Shown here piece by piece: positions 22,858 through 32,069 of a DNA stretch of 64,000 bases (position 1 is the first letter of the stretch; each line of letters begins with the position of its first letter). The notes under the pieces were generated by a model. That model had not been told where the DNA came from and did no database searches. It worked only from the letters and a program-made list of their open reading frames with translations. The position numbers and the translations under genes were made by a program. This DNA comes from Ailanthus altissimus (Eukaryota; Streptophyta; Magnoliopsida; Sapindales; Simaroubaceae): assembly GCA_946807835.1 (NCBI GenBank), contig OX327696.1, forward strand, positions 3,608,501 through 3,672,500. Direction: 5' to 3'.

Positions 22858-23486
22858 ATGGAGGACACCCCAGTTCAACAATTCTGAAATATATGTGTAT
22901 TTTGTGGATCTAGTCCTGGAGGAAATAAAGTGTTTATAGAAGCAGGAAACAATCTAGGAAAATCATTAGCTGCAAGAAAATTTCATTTGATTTATGCAGA
23001 GGGTGACCTTGGTTAATGAGGTATGTGTCAGCAGCTGCACATTTAGGAGGAAGTCAAGTTTTAGGTATTATTCCTACTACTTTAGCCATAGAAAACTTGA
23101 CTGGGAAAATAATAGGAGAAGAATTACGAGTATCATCTATGCATGAACGTATAGCTAGAATGCTTTGTAATGCAGACGCTTTTATTGCTTTACCAGGTGG
23201 TTTTGGTACCTTGGAAGAAAATTTTCAAATTGCCTCTTGGGCTTAGCTGAATATCCACCGAAAACCCATAGGTTTGTTGAATGTTAATAACTATTTTGAT
23301 TGCTTACTCTGTTTTCTTGATCAAGCTGTGGAACAGAATTTTATTTTACATTGGGCACGACAGATCTTGGTTTCTGCTACCGATGCGGATGAATTGATTG
23401 ATAAATTACAGGCACCTACGAACCTGACCCAGCAATATCTCGAATCGATTGGTCAGTGGGCCTTAAAAAGCGAAAGTTGGATCTGA
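22858..23486 (+). pseudogene. LOG: LOG-like cytokinin-activating phosphoribohydrolase, copy 1 (in Gypsy-1)
   Basis: LOG enzymes cut the ribose phosphate from cytokinin nucleotides, releasing the active hormone in the cytosol. The copy runs from METs equivalent to MEDTPVQQF, then NICVFCGSSPGGNKVF, through VSAAAHLGGSQVLGIIP and SSMHERIARMLCNADAFIAL, the signature PGGFGTLEE, WA*LNIHRKPIGLLNVNNYF and LVSATDADELIDKLQ, almost full length (about 210 residues). It most resembles plant LOGL10-type proteins. Defects: TGA at codon 10, a one-base deletion at about 23013 within the GGxLGLMG region, TAG at 23244 and a frameshift near the C-terminus. No introns are visible, although plant LOG genes are usually multi-exon. 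It sits between ORF-X and the polypurine tract. Confidence 0.9.
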
Positions 23487-24347
23487 CACTTCTAAAATAT
23501 TTTTGAGCATAATACTAAGTCTTGTGGTAAAACGGATGATTCAATTTATATAGCCAAGAGAATTCTCATGTTTAAGTATATATTTTTTCTAATCTCACAT
23601 ATCTTTTGTGAGTAGGTGGAAAATTTGAGAAAACAGCTTATGAACCTTCATTGATCCTTTGAATTAGTTAATTTTTGTTTAGATTGATATTATTTAAATT
23701 ATGGAATAAGTTGGTTGCATTTGTGTATAATATAATTTGGTGAGAAACCTTTGTAATGCTTCCTTGTATTCTTCAAAAATATTTAAAAAAATAAAAAAAA
23801 GCAAAATACCCCCAGAAAAAAGCAAAAATACCAATAAAAAAAACAATTCATTTTAATAAAGTCTTCATTCAATTTTAGAAGACAAATATTTTGTAAAGTA
23901 TTTTTTTCACCAAGTTATATTTGTATTATTCTCATAAGCTAATTGAAGTTCTAAAGTTGGAGTATGATAGGAATAATTAATTTTTAAACAAATAATTTTC
24001 CTATCTTTGGATCAATGTTAGTTTATATGTCTGTCATTAAAATTGACTTTTTCTTGAGTGCTTAATTATTTTCCAACTCCAAAAGAGAAGTCCTAACCTT
24101 TTAAACAGTCACACACCTGTAAGGATATGATGTTGAGGCTTTTACTTGGAGAAATTCTCAAGGCTATATCTATTGTGGTTTGTGGTAGAATGGTTATGGA
24201 TTAGTTCACATACACACAAATTTTGGAAGTTGTAATTGAAAAAACCATAATAGCAACAGTGATCTTGAACTGACATTTTGTTTGAAATACTTAGATAGTT
24301 TTGCATATTCTATTTACGCTTAAATTGCTAAAGACTAGCAATAAATT
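23487..24347 (+). other. Gypsy-1 3' untranslated region
   Basis: Non-coding sequence between LOG and the polypurine tract. It aligns with the later part of 54573-55970 in Gypsy-3 from about TAAAATATTTTTGAGCATAA onward. Relative to Gypsy-3 about 540 bases directly after LOG are missing here, which also removed the original LOG end. Confidence 0.6.
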
Positions 24348-24359
24348 GGTTGGGGGCTG
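24348..24359 (+). promoter_or_regulatory. Gypsy-1 polypurine tract
   Basis: GGTTGGGGGCTG directly abuts the 3' LTR and would prime plus-strand DNA synthesis. Confidence 0.75.
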
Positions 24360-25914
24360 TGATGAGCACATAAAAATGCATATTTATTAAGAGATTCAGT
24401 AACCATTTAATGTCACTAATTTTAGAATTTTCTTGTATTTTAGCTTGAAATAAAGTGTACTCTTTAAATTGTGGTTAATGAATGTTCTTTGTACAGGTTT
24501 AGGTAAAATGGACATAACTCTCAATGTAGAAATCGAAATAAAGAAATTCTTAAACTTGGTGTAGCATGACTCAATCTTACACAAACTTGAAGAATACTAG
24601 AAAAGTCAAATCCAACATGTTATGGACCAAAAATTGAGATATAATAAAATCGAGCTACAACTTTTGCCCAGCTTGATCCAACTCATGTATTTAGACCATA
24701 TCGCACAAAATACGTGCTCAATTGATATAATTCTTAAAGTTATAAAATACTAACTTAATTATCAACAACTCTTATGTTGATGGTAAAGTTCAAATTAACC
24801 GTTATCATGAACCAAATTGCATTGCAAATGGGTAAAATAGTTGTTGGCCGAAATTTAATGTATCTTTGGAATTTTGCTCATATCTCATTGGATACTCATT
24901 CAATTTGTATGAGCTTGGTGCCTATAGAAAGAAAAGAAAAAATTCTACAACTGTTATGTTGGCCACAGAGGCTAAATCGATCATTTATATTATCCAAAAT
25001 ATGCTTCAAGTGGATGAATGAGTTATTGGCCTAAAATTATTGAAGATTGATGTCATCCATGACATATTTACATTCATTGCCTATATAAGGAGACTCTTAG
25101 GACATTTTCAACAGGAGATAATTCTCTCTTCTTTTCTTCTCATTAATGTGTATTGTAATTTAGGCTAGCGTTCTTGGCAAGGCTAAGAGATGAACTTTTA
25201 TATGTAATAAATCTACTTCTATGCTTTGATTCGTTGTCAAGAGTTACAAATGTTTGTAAGTTTGGTTTTGATTAAACTCTTATCTATTTTATTTTCTATA
25301 ATCTAGAGGTTATAATTCTCATGTCTCATATATGTTCAGTCATACTTTTCTTATGTGATTCTTGTTGAATTATAATTTTTATTGGTTATATTGTTTTATA
25401 TGTTAATCTTTTACTGCAGTATTGTCAAATTGATATATTGTCGATCTTGGATAACGTGTAAGTGCAATAAATGTTTGATATTCAAGTTGATCTTTTACTG
25501 CAATATTGTCAAAATGATATATTTTCGATCTTAGATAACTTGTATAAATGAACATTATGTGTGTTAATGCTTGCAAAGAGTTTAATTACATCAAATACAT
25601 ATGTTATCAAATGTTCTATATTCTACATATCTTACGATTGATTGTTTGGGATGTGAAACTTTCAATTGAGTTATAAGCATTGAATCAAAGTGTAGGGTAG
25701 ATTTATAAAGTATAATTATAATTCTCAAAGCCTTACTTAAATCATCATAAGATATTTTCTTCAATTCATAGATAATTCCATCTCATCAATTAATTTTATC
25801 CTTTGCTAGCTCTTTTATATTTTACTTCACCAACCTATTTTGCCAAGAACTTCCTTGTGGGATTGACACTTCAATCTATACTGCGATATCTGTGTTATAT
25901 TTTGAGCGTAAACA
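24360..25914 (+). repeat. Gypsy-1 3' LTR
   Basis: 1555 bp, TGATGAGCAC...GTAAACA, followed by target duplication GTTAT (25915-25919). It differs from the 5' LTR at scattered single bases and small indels. Confidence 0.95.
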
Positions 25915-25919
25915 GTTAT

Positions 25920-26340
25920 CCATGTCAGAGGGGACATCAATTATAGACCATACAGATGCCTTTAACAAGATCATTATTGATTTGAAAATAATTTATTTAA
26001 ATATTAAGGATGAGAACAAGACAATGATCTTATTGAGTTCCCTACCCTAGAGTTATGAGCACTTTGTTGATATATTACTTTATGATAGAGAGAGTTTGAT
26101 GATGATAGATGTGAAATCATTATTAAACTTTAAACAATTAGGAAAGAAAGTAGAGACTGACAATGTAGAATGACTAGTTGCAAGAAGAAAGTATGAGCAA
26201 AGAGAAAGAAAAGTCTAAAAAGAGCTCAAGGTTGAAGTCGAAGGGCAAACCAAGAAAATGTTATTGTTGCAAGAAGGAAGGATATTTTATTAAGGATTAC
26301 CTATAAAAGAAAGCAAAGATGAAAGAAAATAAGAAGGATG
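25920..26340 (+). pseudogene. Copia-D gag, C-terminal part
   Basis: Continues gag after the Gypsy-1 insertion: MSEGTSIIDHTDAFNKIIID, then a helix region, then a damaged zinc knuckle CYCCKKEGYFIKDY, where the His and last Cys of CCHC are changed. Stops occur in every frame. Confidence 0.75.
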
Positions 26341-29300
26341 AAGATCTTACAATAGCTTATAAGGGTAGCTATGATAATGCAGAAACCCTTGTCGCTTTTT
26401 ATGTTATAGTGAGTGGATACTGGATTTTGATTATATGTTTTATATATGTTCGAATAAATCTTTATTTACTAAGTCCTAGCCCATTAATGGAGGAAAAGTG
26501 TTAATAGCGAATGACTTGGCTTTGTCAAGTGTTAAGATTGGTAGTATTAGGCTTAAGTTACATGATAGAAAGGTAAAAGAGTTACTAGAAGTTAAGTATA
26601 TTCCTGACCTCAAGAGAAAATTTATTTTCTTTAAGTTTGTTAGACCAGAGTGGGTATTCAATTAGGCTAATAATGGGATTCTTAAGGTGTTAAAAATCCA
26701 TGGTAGTTATGAAAGGCGATAAACACAATAATATATATATGCTAAATATAGAAGTAGTAAGTAGTTCTGCATTAATTTCTATAAATGATGATAATATGAA
26801 AATTAAGCTATGGCATTTAAAGTTAGTTCACCTAAGTGAAAGAAACATAAAAAAGTTATATGATCACAAGGAATTTGATGAGGATAAGTTTCAGTCATTA
26901 GAGTTTTATGAGCATTGTGTGATTGGTAAAGCATATAGGGTTAAATTTTATATTAGAGAACAAAAGACAAAGGAGGCTTTTAGTTATATACACTCAGATA
27001 TTTGGGGGCTAGCACAAATAATCACACATAGTGAAGCAAAATACTTTTTGACATTTATAAATGACTATTCTAGGAAGTTGTAGGTTTATGTCTTAAATAG
27101 CTAAGAGCAAGTGTTTAAGACATTTAAAACATGGAAAACTCTTATGGAAAATCAATTTGGCAAGAAGATTAAGAGACTAAGGACAGATAATGGTCCCAAG
27201 TATTACAACAAGAAGTTTGATAACTTTTGTACTAAGTATGGGATCGAAAGCTACAAAACTATGATATCAACACCATAACAAAATGGTCTTGCAGAAATGA
27301 TGAACAGGATCTTACTTGAGAGAGTGAGATGCATATTGATAATACAAGAGTGTCTAAGGCATTTTAGGGTGAGGCTATAGTCATAACAACCAACTTGATC
27401 AATAAAAGTCCCTTCGCAGTGATAAACATTGAGACACTAGAAGAAAAGTGGTTTGGAAGCCCTCCAAAATATGATCGCCTAAATATATTTGGTTGGCCCA
27501 TATTCGTGCATGTAAATCAAGGTAAATTGAAACCTAGAGCCTTGAAAGGGATATTTATAAGGTATCCAAAAGATATGAGAGGATATAAGGTGTGGTACAT
27601 AGTGATAAACGACTGAGGAGTATCTTAGTAGAGATTTGACATTTGATGAGATAGGAATGATAAAAATCAAATGGAAAGGAATAAAGAAAGAGCTTGTGCC
27701 TAAGAGAGTGTCAGCATCATAAACAGTTAAAGTTGAAGTTGAACTTAAGAGTATATTTGAGTTGTTTCTATGTCAAGACTTCAGCAAGCCATCGTTTGAA
27801 GATGTACAAAAGACACTAGTCATTTCCTTAAAGTTCACCCAAAAACAAACTAGAACTCTAGATATGATACTCGAAGAGTACCAACTAGCCAAATATAGAC
27901 TAAAGGGAACGACGAAGCCATAAATAACGTATGCTTAAGCAGATTTAATTATTCATGTATTTAATTTTTCTTTCACTATTAAGTATAATGAGTCTAAGAT
28001 GTATAAAGAGTGAGAATAAAAAGAAATCGCAGCGGGCCATGAAGGATGAATTAGTTCTCTCCTCAAGAATAATGCATGAAAATTAATGGAGAGGCCCAAA
28101 AAGAAAAAATTAGTTGGGTGTAAATGGGTGTACAAGTTTAAGAAATGGATATCAGGGTAGAGCCTACGAGATTTAAGGCTAGGTTAATGGTACAAGATTT
28201 CACTTAATGTAAGTAGGTTGACTTTCATAAAATATTCTCATCTAGAATCAAGCACACATCAATTAAGATTTTGTTATCCATGTGTATCAATATAAAATTA
28301 CATCTAGAGCAAATGAAAACCACTTTCCTGGATAGAGAGCTAAAAGAGAAGATATGTATGTCATAACTATAAAGTTTTGAAAAATTCAACATATGGAAGA
28401 TCATGTTGATTGATAAAAAAAAAAGTCATTTTATAGGCTAAAGCAATCTCTAAGGCAGTGGTATAAAAGATTTGATGACTTCATAATGACTTGTAAGTTT
28501 AATATGAGAAAATATAATGGATGTGTGTACTTTAAGACCTTAGGTAGTGGATTAAAAATGTATTTACTTCTATATATGAATGATATGCTCATCGAATATA
28601 AAGATATAGAAGAAATACATAAGTTGAAAAAGTAGTTAAGTGGCAAGTTTCAGTTGAAAGATTTATGAGCAGCCAAGAGAATGAGAATTGTGGGTATGGA
28701 TATCATTAGGAAAATATTATGTCATTTTCTTTTCTCAATATATATATATATATATATATTCAAGATGCTTAAGATATATGGTATATCCAATGGAAAAGCT
28801 GTCTCTACTCCTTTAGTCGTGTATTTCAAACTTTCAGTAGCACAGTCGCCCATTATTGAAGAAGAAACTTTATAGAGGCTTAAAGTACCATATGTCAGTG
28901 TCTTTAGAAGCATTATGTATGCGATGGAAGAGCTGAGAGAGATAATAAAATAGAAAAACAATGCATGGACTCATATTATATTGGCAACTTTAACAAGAGA
29001 ATGTTATTAACTAGGTATGTATTCACAGTGTTTGGATTTAGTGTGTGTTGGAGGTCCGTTTTATAGCATGTTGTGGCACTATCGACCATAGAGGCAGAGT
29101 ATATAGCTGTAGGTAAAACTGTTAAAGAAGTTGTGTGGTTGAAAGGAATCTACAAAGATATGATGGCTATTGAAGATATTAACATAAATGTGTATTATGA
29201 TTGTTAAAGTACCCTACATTTGTACAAGCATCAAGGGTTTCGTGAGAGATCAAAACACATTGATGTATGGCTATATTTCATAAGAGAGATTATACAAAAT

Positions 29301-29430
29301 GGCGAGATTAGTCTAACAAAGATTCTGTCATCTGAAAATCTTGCAGATATATTGACTAAGTCACTGCCCTCTATTAAGTCCGTATAATGCAAAGACTTAA
29401 TCGCAATCACCATTAAGTGAGAAATATGGT
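26341..29430 (+). pseudogene. Copia-D polyprotein: protease, integrase, RT, RNase H remnants
   Basis: In order: a protease stretch near 26405 (WIL, with the catalytic DSG lost); GAG-pre-integrase (WHLKLVHLSERNIKKLY) and the integrase start within 26700-27083; the integrase core at about 27175-27300 (LRTDNG, then a QNGLAE-type block); integrase C-terminus at 27395-27616; RT from about 28120 (KWVYKFKKW region, 28560-28590 LLLYMNDML in place of the YVDDML box); and RNase H to about 29390, including SKHIDVWLYFIREI and LADILTKSLPS. A TA microsatellite interrupts coding at 28739-28760. Many stops and frameshifts; dead. Confidence 0.8.
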
Positions 29431-29489
29431 TGCACGAAGATGGGGGATCTATGAAAGATTCTTGGATAATTTTAAATCAATAGAGGATT

Positions 29490-30045
29490 TGTGAAAATAA
29501 TAATTAAAAATTATGAAGAACATGATTTAGAGTCAAGCAAATAAGAAAGAGACATATAGTAAAGGTGCTAAAATGCGAAAAGTGAGGAAACACAAGGCAA
29601 AGGACCAACGTCACGGTACTAGAAAGCCATCGTCGTAGCGTCAATTCTCTAATGTGTAATGTGGCCTTAGTGCAATCTATCCCAAGTTTTAAAGACTCCT
29701 CAGTTATTTCAAATGCTCTATATTGTCTCAACTCGTATTAGAGTTAACTTAGGATGTATGTAGGCTATATAAAAGCCTTATTTTAACTTAAAAAAAAACC
29801 ATCATTATTAGAAATTTGAGATATCAATTTTAATTCCTAGAGAAAGAGAGTTCTTTGTGATTCTAGTAAAAGTGTTCTTTGTGAGTTCTCGTTGGTTCAA
29901 TAAAAAGAGGCAAGGATCTTAATCTACTGTGGACGTAGGCAATTATCAAACCATATAATTTCTCTTCTTTATTTTCCTCATTCTCTTTTACTTTCTTTGT
30001 TGCTGTAATATCATACTTGTGTGAAGTGCTTCCATCTATAATATC
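29490..30045 (+). repeat. Copia-D 3' LTR
   Basis: Starts TGTGAAAATAATAATT and matches the 5' LTR. It carries a TATA-like GCTATATAAAAGCC at about 29763 and TTCAATAAAAAGAGG near 29894. The right end is approximate, because the older repeat resumes at about 30048. Confidence 0.7.
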
Positions 30046-30150
30046 TTTCTAAAACGAGCTTATATTTTTTATTATTATATTCCCTATAATACCTTTGTGC
30101 TTTGATTTTATTTTTCTAAATAAAAAAATTCATTTGGAAGGAACAAAATT
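30046..30150. repeat. Interspersed repeat copy 2, right half
   Basis: The sequence AAAACGAGCTTATA followed by a TTATATTCCC block and GGAAGGAAC matches 508-620 and continues the segment broken at 15872. Confidence 0.55.
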
Positions 30151-30204
30151 CTTACTTATTAGGATGTAAAAGCATAATTTAAGTAAAATAAAAAAACAAA
30201 GAGT

Positions 30205-30488
30205 TAGCACTTAGATATTTGTTTCAGTGGCAAAACCTATGCACCTCCTGACCTAAGTTAGGATTTTGAACCTTACAGAGGCTAGGACAGTTTTAATTTC
30301 TCCTGAGAGGTTGTTTTTGGCAATTATTTAGAGATATGCAATTATTGATAGTTATCTAGTTGTAATATTAAAATTTAAAATTTGTAATGCAATACTTATA
30401 TCAACCTGTTATTAGTAGTTAATCGGTTGTAATATTAAGGTTTGAAATTTGTAATGTAATACTTACATAAAAAAAATTAAAAAAAAAG
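30205..30488 (+). mobile_element. tRNA-derived SINE-like element
   Basis: An A-box-like CAGTGGCAAAACC (about 30226), a B-box-like GGATTTTGAACC (about 30270) and a 3' A-rich tail at 30470-30488 form a SINE layout. Possible imperfect target duplications are AGTTAGCA (about 30201) and GTTAACAT (about 30489). The body has an internal duplication of TTGTAATATTAA (30360 and 30429). Confidence 0.45.
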
Positions 30489-30526
30489 TGTTAACATATT
30501 ACTTATGGAGTTGTTTAATACAATTA

Positions 30527-31411
30527 AAGGATAAGGATAATTTTACCTCAAGAAATTAGCCCAAAATACAAGTTTGTCCTAATTAGTTTTGAAATATCCA
30601 ATTTTTCCTTAATTTGTTAACATTAGCCATTAGTTTTAATGGTATAAGAGTAAAACTATAATCTAACTATAGAAATAAATTAAACTTTAGACACATGACA
30701 CAATCTTACCCGTTCACCGCCTTTGAATACGTGGCACAATTTATCCATTTATTTAATTTTAAAAATAAATTTTAATAAATTGACACGTGTCATAATGATT
30801 AATTACAAATTATACGTGCCATCATGCAACTAGTTTATATTTTTAATAAATATTTTTTAAAATAAATTAAATTAAATAATAAATCATAAAAAATAGAATC
30901 TGCCACAATCACCGAAAATGGTAATTAGCCGGCCACGTGTCATATAAACCAATTGAATAATGACACATGTTATTTATAACTAATCATATTAAGACATATG
31001 TCATTTTATTATAAATATTTATTAAAAATAGTATTTATTAATTTATTTTTAAAAATATTTATTAAAAATGTAAACCAATTACATGATAACACGTGTCATC
31101 ATTAACTTATTATATTATTATGCATGTCATTTTATTAAAATTTAATTTTCAAATTATATTAAATTAAATGAATGGATAAAACTATGTCACGTGTTTAAAG
31201 ATAGTGAATGGGTGAGTTTGAGTCACGTGTCTAAAATTAAAGGATAAACAATGAGGGTAAATTGATAGTTGTATATTAAAACTACTATTTTTGTCTAAAT
31301 TGACCATAAAAATTAACAAATTAGAGTAAAATTAAATATTTTAGATCTAATTAAAGAAAAATTATCAATAAACTAAAATATTATGGTAAAAATAAAATTA
31401 TCCTTCTCCCG
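30527..31411. mobile_element. MITE-like element with 8-bp TSD TACAATTA
   Basis: 885 bp, flanked by a perfect TACAATTA duplication (30519-30526 and 31412-31419). The ends are inverted: GGATAAGGATAATTTTAC at the left, and the complement of ATAAAATTATCCTTCTCC at the right. It is non-coding. The interior carries several ACACGTGTCA/CACGTG G-box palindromes (about 30783, 30933, 31089, 31189, 31223). An 8-bp duplication would suit hAT; the superfamily is unproven. Confidence 0.7.
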
Positions 31412-31547
31412 TACAATTAGAGTCTCCTAAGGCACGAAAACAATGTTTGCCTCTTTTGACATATATATAACTTTTTTCTACTTTTATTTATGTAATATAA
31501 ATATAGCTTTTTATGACTTTTCTCTTTCTCTTCACAGTGTTTGTTCT

Positions 31548-31979
31548 TGTTGACATTAATGCCATTTCTAGAAAAGTGGCTTAATTATTTAATATTACAA
31601 AATCTAGAAAAATTTATAAATATCTAAAAAATTATAGAAAGGTTGCAATAATGTAGAAATATCTAGAGTTATATGAAAATGTGTGGTGTGTATTTGTTTG
31701 TGAAATGAGTAGTGATTATTGTACACTTGAGTCGGTGCAGCAATTATAAAAAGGAACCAGGCTAAGTGTTATGCAATGGGTTGTAGAATAATAATCAAGT
31801 CCTCCTAAAATCATAAGCTTTGTAATCCTCTTTCTTATTCCAATAAAATTTCATTTTCAACTCAAATTTTTTCTATTCTCTCACAAAATATATTTTCTCA
31901 AAAAAACCTCTAAACACTTTACTCAATAAATATCCTCAAAATTGCTATCAATAGAATAAGAGCCTAAAATTACTATTAG
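31548..31979 (+). repeat. Copia-B 5' LTR and primer site
   Basis: Starts TGTTGACATTAATGCC, contains ATTATAAAAAGGAACC (TATA region, 31742-31757) and AATAAAATTTC. It is followed by TGATATCAGAGTC (31980), two mismatches from the initiator-Met primer site TGGTATCAGAGC. The terminal CA is not preserved. Confidence 0.65.
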
Positions 31980-32069
31980 TGATATCAGAGTCTACTACGA
32001 CCATAACTAGGCGTAAGGTTCATGATGTCTAATAGATGCTATAATAAAACACCATATTCAATTCCTTTT

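Larger units (their letters stand above)
17277..25914 (+). mobile_element. Gypsy-1: complete-ended Athila-like element carrying ORF-X and LOG
   Basis: An 8638-bp element with 1554- and 1555-bp LTRs, both TGATGAGCAC...TAAACA, and a perfect target duplication GTTAT (17272-17276 and 25915-25919) in Copia-D gag. Internal order: tRNA-Asp primer site, repeat-rich leader, gag, a short protease stub, a deleted pol, integrase C-terminus, ORF-X, LOG, polypurine tract. Protease through integrase core is missing, so it could only have moved using proteins from another copy. Gag motifs and primer type fit the Athila branch of Ty3/gypsy; the clade is inferred. LTR identity by eye is roughly 93-95%. Confidence 0.92.
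15873..30045 (+). mobile_element. Copia-D: degenerate Ty1/copia element hosting Gypsy-1
   Basis: Plus-strand element with a 5' LTR at about 15873-16545, a duplicated leader, and a gag start at 17092-17276. The complete Gypsy-1 element then interrupts it (17277-25914). Gag end, protease, integrase, RT and RNase H run 25920-29430, and the 3' LTR is at 29490-30045. Rejoining the two gag halves across Gypsy-1 gives a continuous copia gag order. Its insertion into an older repeat is shown by comparison with 105-620. The AT-rich junctions prevent an exact target duplication call. Confidence 0.8.

Noticed and set aside
23016..23486. LOG open frames as a functional host gene
   Set aside because: They lie inside a retrotransposon with matched LTRs, have a frameshift and stops, and two more copies occur in the same context.
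28738..28762. TA microsatellite as a regulatory element
   Set aside because: A simple repeat inside dead Copia-D pol; no further signal.
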